64,000 nucleotides of DNA from Rothia nasisuis (GTDB taxonomy: Bacteria; Actinomycetota; Actinomycetes; Actinomycetales; Micrococcaceae). Position 1 is the first letter of the stretch; each line of letters opens with the position of its first letter. A program made the translations under genes and the position numbers. Below are positions 34,690-43,608 of this stretch, one piece after another. Location of the stretch: positions 92,289 to 156,288 of the forward strand of contig NZ_CAKMSB010000006.1 in assembly GCF_928381405.1 (NCBI RefSeq). The letters run 5' to 3'. The notes below the pieces were generated by a model, which searched no databases, was not told the DNA's origin, and worked only from the letters and a program-made list of their open reading frames with translations.

Positions 34690-37380
34690 CTAGAAGGGGT
34701 CTGTGCCGTCTGAGGTACCAGTGAGCGACTCCACGACGGATACCGGGCACCCTTCATCTATCCCCTCCCCGGCCAAGCCCGGCCCAGCCTGGCGTGAACC
34801 GGAGCGGCCCGGCCCGGTAGAACCTACCGGGGTGGGGGCGTCCGGGGAGCCCAGCGGAGCCAGTAGCCTGCGGCGCTCACCGTCGGTGAGCTCGTCAGCC
34901 TCCACCAGCAGAGTTGCGAGCAGACGGGCTGCCCCAGCCTTATGCAGGGGCTCATTGCGGTTACCGCACTTAGGTGACTGCACGCAAGAAGGGCAGCCCC
35001 TCTCGCATTCGCAGGCCAGGACCGCGTCAAGGGTGGCGCGAACCCAGTGAGCTGCCTGTTCAAACCCCCGTTCAGCAAACCCCGCGCCCCCCGGGTGCCC
35101 GTCATAAACAAAAATAGTGGGCTGCTCTGTATCAACGTGAAAGGCGGTAGAAAGACCACCGATATCCCAACGGTCACAGGTCGCCACCAGCGGTAGCAGA
35201 CCGATGGCAGCGTGCTCAGCTGCATGTAGAGCACCGGGGATATCTCTCTCATGAATACCGGAGGCATGCAGAAGGGTGGCGGGTATGGCCCACCAAATAG
35301 CACGGGTCTGTAGTTCCTGGGGGGCCAGGTCAAGCGGCTCGTCACCGAGTACCTGCTGGCCAATCAGAGACTTGCGCTGGTACCCTACCACCTGTGATCG
35401 TACCCGCACCTGCCCATAGTTCAGACTGACCTGCCCCTGCTGCACCGTCTCCTCGCTACCGAGCACGGTCACCTCGGTGATATCGCGGGACTGTGTGTAG
35501 TAGTCGGGGTTCACCTGGCAAACTGCCACCACGCGGTTGTGCTCATCCAGCTCCTCCACCACGTAGGTGAGCCCCTGGTGAGTGTAGATGGCACCTGGGT
35601 GCCCCTGCGAGTGGGCATGGCCGTCGTCCATGGTCCCGATAACGGTGCCCGTCTCAACCTCGATAATCTGAAGCGGTGCCCCACCACCGCGCAGGTTAAC
35701 CAGGTCAGCAGCCGATTCCGGGTGCGTCCAGAACCAGCCTGTCGACCGTTGCCGCAGATACCCCTCAGCTACCAGCCGCTCTAGCAGAAACTCCGTGGAC
35801 CGCCCAAAAACCATGAGCTCCTCCCTACGCAGGGGTAGCTCCGCCGCAGCAGCACACAGCTGTGGACTCAACACGTAGGGGTTCTCAGGGTCAAAGACCG
35901 TCTTCTCAACCCCCGTATCGAAAATATCCTCGGGATGGTGTACCAGGTAGGTATCGAGCGGGTCTTCACTGGCGATAAGCACAGCAAAGGAATCCTGACC
36001 AGCCCTGCCAGCCCGCCCTATCTGCTGGTAGAAGGACGCGCGCGTACCCGGCCAGCCACCGACTAGCACAGCGTCCAGCCCCGCAATATCGATACCGAGT
36101 TCCAGGGCGTTGGTTGATGCCACCCCCAGAATCTGGCCTCGGCGTAGCCCCTCCTCCAGGGCCCTCCGTTCTTCGGGCAGGTAGCCAGCACGGTAGGCGG
36201 CAACACGGCCAGCCAGGCCCGGCTCGACCTCGTCCAGGTAGTGACCAGCCATCTGGGCAATGGCCTCCGCCCCCCGCCGAGACTTAATAAAGGCAATCGT
36301 GCGTGTACGGTTCACCACCAGGTCAGCCAGTATCTCGGCACTCTGCGTAATGACCGACTTCCGCACCGGTGCCCCATTCTCACCGCTCTCTGCGCTCCGG
36401 GCCTTGCTAGCTGCACTCACACCGTTAGCGTGCGCCGACAGTTTATCGACCACAGCCCCCGGATCAGTGAACTCGGGTTCCCACAGAAGCACATGGGTGG
36501 CCCCGCGCGGTGCTGTTGATTCGGTCACCGCCGTCACTGCCTCTGGCCGCGACCCAATAAGCCGCCCGAACGAGGCCGCTGGCTCCGCGCTCGTTGCCGA
36601 AGCCCCCACAAACACCGGGGTCGCCCCGTAATACCTGCAGATACGCCGCAGCCGCCGCAGCAGCAGGGCAACGTGCGCACCAAACACACCCCGGTAGGTA
36701 TGTGCCTCATCAATAATCACGTACTTAAGTTTGCGTAAAAACCCAGCCCACCGTGCATGGTGAGGCAGAATCGCGTGATGTAGCATATCGGGGTTAGTTA
36801 AAATCAGGTTGGCACGCTCACGAATAAACCGCCGATCAGCTGCCGGTGTGTCACCGTCATAGACCTCAGCCACCAGCCCAGGCACCCCCAAGCTGTGTAA
36901 GGACGCCAGCTGATCGGCTGCCAGCGCCTTGGTGGGGGAGAGATAGAGGGCCGTGGCTCGCCCCGAATCAAATCCTGAAGCCTGAGCCTCAAACTCCCCC
37001 CGATAAATCGCGTCCACAGCGGGTAGCTGGTAGGCGAGCGACTTACCCGATGCCGTTCCGGTAGCCACGATGACATGCCGATTGCCCGGTGACTCATGCG
37101 CGGCGCTCGCTGCCTGTACCTGATGCAGATAGGGTTCATGGGTTCCCAATCCCTGAAAAGCGTCCACCACCTGAGGGTGCACCCAGGAGGGCCACGGTGC
37201 GGTTTCTGCTGCGTGCGCAGGTAGGGTGCGCACATGGGTGATCTGTTCGGGGAGGGCTGATAAGCCCAGCTGCTCCAAAACCACGGCTAGCTCATTCTCG
37301 TGCGGAGCGCGAGAGGCCGGTGGCGGATTGCGGTGGCGCTCAGAAACCGGTTCTGGGTAAGGGGTTGCTTGGTTGGGCAC
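34690..37380 (-). CDS. DEAD/DEAH helicase with DUF1998 Cys cluster, MrfA-like
   Basis: Superfamily 2 helicase of 896 residues, counterpart of Rv3649 and Bacillus MrfA/YprA, which helps repair mitomycin-type DNA damage. Walker A is ATGTASGKS, the DEAH box IIDEAHTYRG, and the second RecA domain has GRAGRAGQ. The C-terminal DUF1998 domain bears the four-Cys motif CERGCPSCVQSPKC that binds zinc in MrfA. I placed the start at GTG 37380, because CATAAT lies six bases upstream (leaderless) and a longer ATG start at 37500 would overlap the divergent gene. The start is uncertain. The partner exonuclease MrfB is not in the window. Confidence 0.85.
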   Translation of the reverse strand: MPNQATPYPEPVSERHRNPPPASRAPHENELAVVLEQLGLSALPEQITHVRTLPAHAAETAPWPSWVHPQVVDAFQGLGTHEPYLHQVQAASAAHESPGNRHVIVATGTASGKSLAYQLPAVDAIYRGEFEAQASGFDSGRATALYLSPTKALAADQLASLHSLGVPGLVAEVYDGDTPAADRRFIRERANLILTNPDMLHHAILPHHARWAGFLRKLKYVIIDEAHTYRGVFGAHVALLLRRLRRICRYYGATPVFVGASATSAEPAASFGRLIGSRPEAVTAVTESTAPRGATHVLLWEPEFTDPGAVVDKLSAHANGVSAASKARSAESGENGAPVRKSVITQSAEILADLVVNRTRTIAFIKSRRGAEAIAQMAGHYLDEVEPGLAGRVAAYRAGYLPEERRALEEGLRRGQILGVASTNALELGIDIAGLDAVLVGGWPGTRASFYQQIGRAGRAGQDSFAVLIASEDPLDTYLVHHPEDIFDTGVEKTVFDPENPYVLSPQLCAAAAELPLRREELMVFGRSTEFLLERLVAEGYLRQRSTGWFWTHPESAADLVNLRGGGAPLQIIEVETGTVIGTMDDGHAHSQGHPGAIYTHQGLTYVVEELDEHNRVVAVCQVNPDYYTQSRDITEVTVLGSEETVQQGQVSLNYGQVRVRSQVVGYQRKSLIGQQVLGDEPLDLAPQELQTRAIWWAIPATLLHASGIHERDIPGALHAAEHAAIGLLPLVATCDRWDIGGLSTAFHVDTEQPTIFVYDGHPGGAGFAERGFEQAAHWVRATLDAVLACECERGCPSCVQSPKCGNRNEPLHKAGAARLLATLLVEADELTDGERRRLLAPLGSPDAPTPVGSTGPGRSGSRQAGPGLAGEGIDEGCPVSVVESLTGTSDGTDPF

Positions 37381-37386
37381 CAGTCC

Positions 37387-37392
37387 ATTATG
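37387..37392 (-). promoter_or_regulatory. Leaderless -10 element (CATAAT) for the helicase
   Basis: On the minus strand CATAAT ends six bases before the proposed GTG start at 37380. Confidence 0.35.
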
Positions 37393-37458
37393 GCACTGGA
37401 ATTCTAAGGCTGAAATATTGGTGAAAACATCTGTGGCCCAGCTTATAGGAGTGGAATA

Positions 37459-37911
37459 ATGGGGTGTATGAGTATGCCAATGAATATTCAGGGTCAGCAC
37501 AAGAGCGAGCCGGAGCCCACGGTCACGGTGCTCACCGACGAACAGGTGTGGGAACTGATTGAAGGCACCCGTTTCGCCCGGTTAGGTACCGTAGATGAGG
37601 ACGGCTATGTGCACATCACCCCATTGAACATTGTGACGGACGGGGTGCGTATCTTCTTCCGCACAGCCGCAGGGAGCAAGGTAACCCAGTTGCTTCTGAA
37701 CGACAGGGTTACGGTGCAGTTTGACAGGGTTGAAGGTCTGCACGCTTACTCGGTCAATATCTTTGGCACGGCCCGGTTGCTCACCGAGACCCGTGAACTT
37801 GACTACATGAACACCCTCAATCTTGAACCCTGGCTAGATACGGTCAAGCTGGAGGGTGTTGAAATTACACCCGTACGGGTGACCGGCCGCCGCTTCTTTT
37901 TGGGTAAATAG
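37459..37911 (+). CDS. Pyridoxamine 5'-phosphate oxidase family protein
   Basis: Split-barrel flavin-binding protein of 150 residues. The pattern LIEGTRFARLGTVDEDGYVHITPLNIVTDG at about 29-58 is the PNPOx-like core seen in F420- or FMN-dependent reductases of actinobacteria. The physiological substrate is unknown. ATG 37459 has AGGAG eight bases upstream; ATG 37468 is an alternative with AATAAT seven bases before it. A second member of the family is at 43096-43515. Confidence 0.78.
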   Translation: MGCMSMPMNIQGQHKSEPEPTVTVLTDEQVWELIEGTRFARLGTVDEDGYVHITPLNIVTDGVRIFFRTAAGSKVTQLLLNDRVTVQFDRVEGLHAYSVNIFGTARLLTETRELDYMNTLNLEPWLDTVKLEGVEITPVRVTGRRFFLGK

Positions 37912-37951
37912 CTCGGCCTTACCTTCTACCTGCTTTTGCCCAGTTCCCATG

Positions 37952-37980
37952 CCGGTGCTCAGGGCTGTAAGCCCTACCGG
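37952..37980. terminator. Hairpin between converging genes
   Basis: CCGGT...ACCGG encloses AGGGCT-GTA-AGCCCT. It overlaps the last codons of the minus-strand membrane protein gene and follows the PNPOx-like gene. Confidence 0.5.
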
Positions 37981-38714
37981 GTTGCTTGTTTGCGCTGGGT
38001 GAGCCCCGGTGAGACTGAGATAGTTCGCTGTGAGGGGCTCACAACGAGTAGAGAAGCCAGCGCGGAGACGGCCAGAGAAATCGCTACCATTTCTAGGTAC
38101 TCTTCAGCGTGGGTCACCAGAATGTAAATGACGTGGTTGGTTATTTCTCCGTCCGTGACGTAGAAGCCGGAGATGGTTTCTAGCACGATGACGGCGGTAA
38201 GAAAGAGCGCTCCGGCCCAGATGAGCGTGGTGCGCACCTGGCGCGGCAGAATCCGCATCAGTCTCAGTGAGACCAGCCCCACGAGAAGGGCGAGAGGCAG
38301 ACCGAAGAAGACCACCCACGGCCAGGTGGGGATATCGGTTCCCAGGGAGCTACCAAGCGTATGCCCTACAGCGTTAAACATCTCGTGAATCATGGCGGTC
38401 TCATCCATTGAGGCATAGAAGCCTATAGCCGCAAACGTATAGAAGGGGCCCCGGATACCGGCCAAGGCTCCTATGACGAGGCAGAGAATCCCAAAGACGA
38501 GCCATAGCCCGGCAGAGAACCAGACGGTGAGGTTGCCTTCACCGTTAACGTCAATGAGCCGGTGGAGTTCACCCGTATGGAGCCATGTGAGGCCAGGGGT
38601 GAACTGGAAGATAACGTGCCGCACCCCGGAGAGTAGCACAAACACCGTTGGGGGGATGAGGAGGTAGGGGAAGAGTTTCATAGTAGAGGGGAGGGAGCGC
38701 GTCAGAAAGCTCAT
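37974..38714 (-). CDS. Hypothetical polytopic membrane protein
   Basis: Protein of 246 residues with about six hydrophobic segments (roughly 12-33, 64-84, 88-104, 128-148, 160-181, 202-222). I do not recognise a named family. Acidic and His residues inside the membrane segments, SMDETAMIHEMF near 102-113 and THAEEYLEM near 201-209, look conserved-type and could bind metal or a proton. The gene stands alone between hairpins. Function unknown. Confidence 0.65.
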   Translation of the reverse strand: MSFLTRSLPSTMKLFPYLLIPPTVFVLLSGVRHVIFQFTPGLTWLHTGELHRLIDVNGEGNLTVWFSAGLWLVFGILCLVIGALAGIRGPFYTFAAIGFYASMDETAMIHEMFNAVGHTLGSSLGTDIPTWPWVVFFGLPLALLVGLVSLRLMRILPRQVRTTLIWAGALFLTAVIVLETISGFYVTDGEITNHVIYILVTHAEEYLEMVAISLAVSALASLLVVSPSQRTISVSPGLTQRKQATR

Positions 38715-38909
38715 AAGCGTGACCTTAAAGTGTGCTGGGTGTACCTTAGGGTCTGATTTTACCGGTGATTATGAAGAAATTTTTGCCCACGAGGGGTAGC
38801 TGTGTAGCCACTATTGCCTACACCTGCTGCACCTAAATGTGTAAGGTGACTACACTCCCAATGGTCTGCACAGGTGGGATGAGGCGGGCGTGGGGTAGAA
38901 CTTTTCATC

Positions 38910-38915
38910 TAAACT
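38910..38915 (+). promoter_or_regulatory. Leaderless -10 element (TAAACT) for trhO
   Basis: TAAACT ends six bases before the GTG start at 38922. Confidence 0.4.
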
Positions 38916-38921
38916 GGGGGT

Positions 38922-39800
38922 GTGGCTCAAGAACGAATTATCCTGTATTACTGCTTTGCACCCGTGACCGATCCCCAGGCTGTGATGCTGTGGCAGCGTG
39001 CCCTCTGCGAGAAGCTCGGACTCACCGGGCGCATTCTGATTTCCAAGCACGGTATCAATGGCACCCTGGGTGGCGATATCAATGCCCTTAAACAGTACGG
39101 CAAGACCACCCGCCAATATTCCGGCTTTGAGAAATTAGAACTCAAGTGGTCAGACGGCGGTGCATCTGACTTCCCTCGCCTGTCGGTGAAAGCTCGCGAC
39201 GAAATCGTAGCCTTTGGAACTCCAGATGAACTGGTGGTCGATGACAACGGCGTGGTCGGCGGCGGTGTTCATCTTAAGCCCGAAGAGGTCAATCAGTTGG
39301 TTGAAGAACGCGGTGATGAGGTGGTCTTTTTTGACGGGCGCAACGCCTTTGAAGCCAAGATTGGCAGGTTCAAGAACGCGGTTGTGCCCGATGTGCGCAC
39401 CACCCATGACTTCATCCGAGAAATTGAATCCGGTAAGTACGACGACCTCAAAGACAAGCCGGTTGTCACCTACTGTACCGGTGGGATCCGTTGCGAGATA
39501 CTCTCGGTACTCATGAAGAATCGGGGCTTCAAAGAGATCTATCAGATTGACGGTGGCATCGTGCGTTACGGTGAAAAGTTTGGTGATTCCGGTCTTTGGG
39601 AGGGCTCTCTTTACGTGTTCGACAAACGTCAGCACATGAATTTCTCGCCTGACACCGTCACTATTGGTGAGTGTGAGCACTGCGGAGCTCCCGCCAACAC
39701 GTTCGTCAATCTTGACGTCAACGGTGTGCGTGACTTGGTGCTACTCTGCCCGGAGTGTGAGAGCAGGGCTCTGGAAACACGAGAAGCGGCCGTAGCCTAG
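38922..39800 (+). CDS. trhO: tRNA uridine(34) hydroxylase TrhO (rhodanese family)
   Basis: Oxygen-dependent hydroxylase that forms 5-hydroxyuridine at tRNA wobble position 34. The 292 residues comprise an N-terminal acylphosphatase-like domain ([16 protein letters not shown] near 36-51), a rhodanese domain (about 125-220) with active-site Cys185 in [10 protein letters not shown] and a C-terminal Cys-bearing tail (CEHCGAP, LCPECE) that may bind metal. It starts with GTG. The next gene begins three bases after its stop. Confidence 0.9.
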   Translation: MAQERIILYYCFAPVTDPQAVMLWQRALCEKLGLTGRILISKHGINGTLGGDINALKQYGKTTRQYSGFEKLELKWSDGGASDFPRLSVKARDEIVAFGTPDELVVDDNGVVGGGVHLKPEEVNQLVEERGDEVVFFDGRNAFEAKIGRFKNAVVPDVRTTHDFIREIESGKYDDLKDKPVVTYCTGGIRCEILSVLMKNRGFKEIYQIDGGIVRYGEKFGDSGLWEGSLYVFDKRQHMNFSPDTVTIGECEHCGAPANTFVNLDVNGVRDLVLLCPECESRALETREAAVA

Positions 39801-39802
39801 CC

Positions 39803-40306
39803 ATGGGTCAGAATAAGCCTTACGAGACGGCCCTGATTGAGTACGGTGCTTTCATGGTGGCAGGAGTGACCGCACCTGCCACTGAGACCAGCGATTTCGG
39901 TTCCTGGTGGGAGCGCCTCTATGAGAACCTCGATGAACCTGGCCTGGCAGCAGTGGAGAAATTGCAGAGGGTGGGGGTGATGATGCCGGACGCCGACGAC
40001 TCGGGTTTCACCTACACCGCAGGTTTCATTGTGCCCGGTGGCGTTAAGGACGTTGCGGCCTTAGGGCTGACCGGTGTGATGGTGCCAGGCTCTATGTATG
40101 CCACGGTGCTGGTTGAGGGCCCTATTCTTTCGGGCGTTCCTCCCCTGCATATTAGAAAGGGGTTCGATTACCTGGCGAACGACTTTATACCCTCCAAAGG
40201 GTGGCAGCCTACCGGGGTCTGTCTTGAGGTGTACGGCCCGGGCGAGGTGACCGCCAAGGACTACCGCCTCTATCTCTGGCAGGCCGTTACCGGTCAGGAA
40301 CCCTAA
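39803..40306 (+). CDS. Hypothetical protein, GyrI/effector-binding-like
   Basis: Soluble protein of 167 residues three bases after trhO and probably co-transcribed. The pattern GFTYTAGFIVPGGVKDVAAL near 64-83 and a late GWQPTGVCLEVYGPG resemble the GyrI-like small-molecule binding (effector-binding) fold, in which similar YxxG and Glu elements line a pocket. No DNA-binding domain is present. The call is tentative. A strong terminator follows at 40354-40386. Confidence 0.5.
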   Translation: MGQNKPYETALIEYGAFMVAGVTAPATETSDFGSWWERLYENLDEPGLAAVEKLQRVGVMMPDADDSGFTYTAGFIVPGGVKDVAALGLTGVMVPGSMYATVLVEGPILSGVPPLHIRKGFDYLANDFIPSKGWQPTGVCLEVYGPGEVTAKDYRLYLWQAVTGQEP

Positions 40307-40353
40307 TCTAGCGCCAGCGCTGGCAGGTGCTACCTGTGAGTTCCGGTATGAAA

Positions 40354-40386
40354 ATACCTCCCGCAACACCGTGGTGCGGGAGGTAT
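40354..40386. terminator. Terminator after the trhO operon
   Basis: Twelve-base perfect arms ATACCTCCCGCA (40354-40365) and its complement (40375-40386), with an extra CAC/GTG pair in the loop, followed by CGTTTCT. Confidence 0.85.
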
Positions 40387-40460
40387 CGTTTCTCGTAAGG
40401 TTCGCGGGCGCGTCCCTTATCTAGGTGGGTATTTACTGGATTGTACCGAAGGGAAAAGAC

Positions 40461-40601
40461 CTAGGAGTTGCGCTCTACAGCCAGTTCAGCTTCGAGCTTC
40501 TCAATGATTTCTGAGATGAAGGAGGGGCCGCCGTTGTCGGCCTTTTCCTTCCAGTCAGCGATGGACTTTTCGAGTTCGGCGATTTTCTCTGCATTTGCCA
40601 T
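40461..40601 (-). CDS. Small acidic coiled-coil protein, 46 residues
   Basis: The frame runs from ATG at 40601 to TAG at 40461. The protein begins MANAEKIAELEKSIADW and ends EKLEAELAVERNS. Its two heptad-rich helices, separated by KADNGGPSF, suggest a helical hairpin or dimer. TATATT lies six bases before ATG, giving a leaderless promoter of the same design as several neighbours. The function is unknown. It is independent of the DNA glycosylase gene upstream on the same strand. Confidence 0.6.
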   Translation of the reverse strand: MANAEKIAELEKSIADWKEKADNGGPSFISEIIEKLEAELAVERNS

Positions 40602-40607
40602 AAGGTA

Positions 40608-40613
40608 AATATA
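40608..40613 (-). promoter_or_regulatory. Leaderless -10 element (TATATT) for the 46-residue gene
   Basis: On the minus strand TATATT ends six bases before ATG at 40601. Confidence 0.45.
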
Positions 40614-40645
40614 ACCCAGACCGCTAGAGAAAATCACCTTGGTTA

Positions 40646-41086
40646 CTATTTGACCTTTTCCCAGCTCTCAATTGGGCCGGGGGTGACGGTGAAGATTGGG
40701 TGGGCTACTTTGATAGGTGACGTGGCAAAATGCTGCTTATACCACTGGGGCGAACGGGTCTTTACTTTTTCTGCCAAAAATGAAATCTCGTAGTCTAGCT
40801 GGCCCTCAGTAACCGGCAGCGGCTCCAAAGCCGTATGCGAGGGAAGCACTAGAAGGCTACGGTTGAAACTGTAGTCACGGGCATCTGCCTCATCAGCCAA
40901 GCCGTGCAGATAGGTGCAGATATAGGCCAGGGGATCGTGGGATGCTTTGAATCGGTCTAGCTGGGGATGGTTCGTATAACCTTTGGTGAGCCCCTGAAGC
41001 ACTTTTTGGGCAAGGAGGGTTTCACGCCAGCAAGCTACCAACCCTTTGGCATCGAGCAGAGATGGATGGACTGACCAGATGCGCAT
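40646..41086 (-). CDS. Pyrimidine-dimer DNA glycosylase (T4 endonuclease V-like)
   Basis: Member of the Pyr_excise family, 146 residues, expected to cut the glycosidic bond at UV-induced pyrimidine dimers and nick the backbone. MRIWSVHPSLLDAKGLVACW aligns with the T4 enzyme start; Glu22 in WRET corresponds to catalytic Glu23 of T4 (YRE), and the later PQWYKQHF matches T4 PTWYKYYG. The nucleophile Thr2 of T4 has no counterpart: the aligned residue is Met1. The stop-start overlap with the upstream thiamine-binding gene (base 41086 shared) implies co-translation. Confidence 0.75.
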   Translation of the reverse strand: MRIWSVHPSLLDAKGLVACWRETLLAQKVLQGLTKGYTNHPQLDRFKASHDPLAYICTYLHGLADEADARDYSFNRSLLVLPSHTALEPLPVTEGQLDYEISFLAEKVKTRSPQWYKQHFATSPIKVAHPIFTVTPGPIESWEKVK

Positions 41087-41403
41087 TAGGGTTCAGACCT
41101 GCGGGCGATTGCTTCTTCAAGGCGGTCGAGCTTGCCGGTGAGCTCTCCCGAGTCATGACCAGGGCGTATATCGGCTTTGACTACTAGGGAGACCCGGTTG
41201 CCGTACTTTCCAACGGCTTCGGTGGCGGCTTTGATGACGGCCATGCACTCGTCCCAATCACCTTCGATGGTGGTGAACATGGCGTCGGTGCGGTGGGGCA
41301 GGCCCGAATCACGAACAATCTGAACGGCTTCTGCAACGGCGTCGTGCACGGACCCGGACGGGTCGCCGCCGCCGGTGGGGGCTACAGAGAATGCAAATAA
41401 CAT
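41086..41403 (-). CDS. Thiamine-binding protein, MTH1187/YqgV (DUF77) family
   Basis: Small protein of 105 residues with a ferredoxin-like fold family signature: MLFAFSVAPTG at the start, and HRTDAMFTTIEGDWDECMAVIKAA near 46-69. Members form tetramers and some bind hydroxymethylpyrimidine or thiamine. I chose ATG 41403; a longer frame from 41517 overlaps the divergent methyltransferase and has no family match. TACGGT lies six bases before this ATG. Confidence 0.82.
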   Translation of the reverse strand: MLFAFSVAPTGGGDPSGSVHDAVAEAVQIVRDSGLPHRTDAMFTTIEGDWDECMAVIKAATEAVGKYGNRVSLVVKADIRPGHDSGELTGKLDRLEEAIARRSEP

Positions 41404-41409
41404 GTCTCT

Positions 41410-41415
41410 ACCGTA
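41410..41415 (-). promoter_or_regulatory. Leaderless -10 element (TACGGT) for the thiamine-binding gene
   Basis: On the minus strand TACGGT ends six bases before ATG at 41403. Confidence 0.35.
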
Positions 41416-41442
41416 CCGTGCGCATACGGTTAAATAGAGAGC

Positions 41443-43086
41443 GTGAAGACTTCCGATTTTTCTCGTGTTCCCGGTGCTCCCGTAAGCGCCGATACTGCCG
41501 CCCTCACTCGTCTGCACGCCGCCCTGACAGAACTCAACTACACCTATGAGGGGGTCGAGGCCCTCTTGGGTTCCCGTGCCTTTGAAGCAATGACGCGTGA
41601 CCAGGTGGTTCCTGGCCTCTACCGGGTGAAGCAGATTTTGGGGCAGGAATCAACCCCCGAGATATTCACCGCTGCCCAGAAAAGCTTGGCACAGGTGGTG
41701 CGTTTCTTCCTTTTTGGTTCGGCTGTTCCGGTAGCTGAGCTTGAGGACGCCCTCGGTCAGGGTAGCGGTGACCTGCTGCTTGGTCTTGGCCTAGCGGAGC
41801 CAGCTGCGGAAGGTTCTCTTCGGGCGGCTGTTGACCTACGGCCGCATTCGGCAGATGATGGCACCGAACTTGTAGTTGCCAGCGACCTGGGCGCCCACCA
41901 GCGCCCCGGCGTCCTGCGTAGGGATCATGTGCTGGGCATCGGGCAGGCCTCTCTCACCCTGGCCCAGCTGACCGAACGTACTGAGGTCAATCGGGCCCTC
42001 GACTTGGGTACCGGCTGCGGTATTCAGATTTTTCACCTGCTGGCCCACGCCCACCACGTCACCGCTACCGACATCTCGGAGCGGGCCCTGGCTTTTACCC
42101 GCTTCAATCTAGTTCTCAACGCGCAGCCCCTGGGCCTGGACCCTGCCAACCTCCAAGAGCGCGTCTCACTGCGCTTAGGTTCCCTGCTTGAACCGGTCGC
42201 TGGGGAAACCTTTGACCTGGTCGTCTCGAACCCGCCGTTTGTCATTACCCCTCGTAGTAGCCGGGAGAAATCGGGTGATCTTTTCACCTACCGTGACGGC
42301 GGCATGGCTGGTGACGGTATTGTCTCCACCCTGGTGCGCGAACTGACGGGGGTGCTGGCCCCCGGCGGGCGGGCACAGATGCTGGGCAACTGGGAAATCC
42401 CCGTTGATGGGCCGGGCACCGCCACCGACTGGGCCATGCGACCCCGAGAGTGGGTGGGGGAGAGCACAGAGGCCTGGTTTATTCAGCGTGAGGTGCTTGA
42501 ACCAGAACAGTATGCCGAAACCTGGTTGCGCGATGCCAGCGAAAATCGCGACCCCGCCCGCTACGAGGCCGCTTACACCAGCTACCTGCGTGACTTCGCT
42601 GCCCGCGGGGTGGGCTCTATCGGCTTCGGTATGATTTGGCTGCGTAAGCCTGCCGAGGGCGCTGGGGGAGAGCGACTGAACCGCTTTGAAGAAATAACCT
42701 ACCCCATCCAGCAACCGATTGCCCCTTATATCACTGAAGCCGTTCAGCACTGGGATACGGTCACAGCCCTCACCGACGACGAACTTCTAGCCCGGCACCT
42801 GGTGGTGGCCGGCGACGTCACCGAAGAACGCCATTTCACCCCCGGTTCTGAGCACCCCGCCGTCATTCTGCTCCGCGCCGGAGCAGGTCTACGCCGCACC
42901 ATCCTGGAGACAACGGAGACCTCCGGCTTTGTTTCTGCCTGTGACGGCGACCTGACTGCCGGGCAAATTATCAACGCCCTTGAGGCTCTCCTAGGGTGGG
43001 AAAATGACGAACCCAGGCAGGTATTAATAGGTAACATTCGTGAACTGCTCGAAAAGGGGTTTTTACGGATTCACCAGGGCGACTAG
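41443..43086 (+). CDS. Class I SAM-dependent methyltransferase
   Basis: Methyltransferase of 547 residues with an actinobacterial N-terminal domain (about 1-150), a Rossmann methyltransferase core and a C-terminal winged-helix-like part (about 430-547). SAM-binding motif I is LDLGTGCGIQIFHLLA near 186, and the amino-methylating motif VSNPPFVITPR near 262 places it with HemK/PrmC- and RlmG-like enzymes that methylate Gln, adenine or guanine nitrogen. The substrate is unknown. It starts with GTG, and the following PNPOx-like gene is nine bases downstream. Confidence 0.82.
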   Translation: MKTSDFSRVPGAPVSADTAALTRLHAALTELNYTYEGVEALLGSRAFEAMTRDQVVPGLYRVKQILGQESTPEIFTAAQKSLAQVVRFFLFGSAVPVAELEDALGQGSGDLLLGLGLAEPAAEGSLRAAVDLRPHSADDGTELVVASDLGAHQRPGVLRRDHVLGIGQASLTLAQLTERTEVNRALDLGTGCGIQIFHLLAHAHHVTATDISERALAFTRFNLVLNAQPLGLDPANLQERVSLRLGSLLEPVAGETFDLVVSNPPFVITPRSSREKSGDLFTYRDGGMAGDGIVSTLVRELTGVLAPGGRAQMLGNWEIPVDGPGTATDWAMRPREWVGESTEAWFIQREVLEPEQYAETWLRDASENRDPARYEAAYTSYLRDFAARGVGSIGFGMIWLRKPAEGAGGERLNRFEEITYPIQQPIAPYITEAVQHWDTVTALTDDELLARHLVVAGDVTEERHFTPGSEHPAVILLRAGAGLRRTILETTETSGFVSACDGDLTAGQIINALEALLGWENDEPRQVLIGNIRELLEKGFLRIHQGD

Positions 43087-43089
43087 ACT
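43084..43089 (+). promoter_or_regulatory. Leaderless -10 element (TAGACT) for the second PNPOx gene
   Basis: TAGACT ends six bases before ATG at 43096 and overlaps the methyltransferase stop codon. TTTACG sits 16 bases upstream as a weak -35. Confidence 0.45.
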
Positions 43090-43095
43090 GGGGTC

Positions 43096-43515
43096 ATGGT
43101 AGAGAACCCTATTAAAAACCTGACCGAAGAGCGTTGCTGGGAGCTACTGGAAGCCCACGAGTTTGGTCGTCTGGCCCTGGCCGTTGGTGGCGAAGTCGAT
43201 ATTTACCCCGTCAACTATGTAGCGCACGGGCAAAAAATTTACTTCCGCACCGCAGAGGGCCAGAAGCTCTCAGAAGTCGTCATCAGCCGCAAGGCCGCTT
43301 TTGAAATTGACGAAATTGTGGACGGCACTGCCCGCTCCGTAGTGGTTCACGGCAACGCCCAGTGGCTCACAAGCGAAGCGGATCTCACTGCCGTTGAGGC
43401 ACTGGGTCTACGCACCTACGCTCCCACCTACAAAACTAACTGGGTTGAGGTCGAACCGACCTCGGTGAGTGGCCGCGAATTTGAAATTGGCGAGGAACCC
43501 ACCGACGAACTGTAG
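43096..43515 (+). CDS. Pyridoxamine 5'-phosphate oxidase family protein
   Basis: Split-barrel flavin-binding protein of 139 residues, paralogous to 37459-37911. It shows the same CWELLEAHEFGRLALAVGG start and the YPVNYVAHGQKIYFRTAEG core. Probable FMN or F420 binding; substrate unknown. A separate promoter may start transcription at its own ATG even though the methyltransferase gene is only nine bases upstream. Confidence 0.78.
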   Translation: MVENPIKNLTEERCWELLEAHEFGRLALAVGGEVDIYPVNYVAHGQKIYFRTAEGQKLSEVVISRKAAFEIDEIVDGTARSVVVHGNAQWLTSEADLTAVEALGLRTYAPTYKTNWVEVEPTSVSGREFEIGEEPTDEL

Positions 43516-43608
43516 TCCTTAGGTCACACCCGGGTAAGTAGACACAGGGTGGGCTACGTCGGCTATTGTTGTGCTTACACGCGTACGTCCAACCCCAAGG
43601 AGCCCTCA

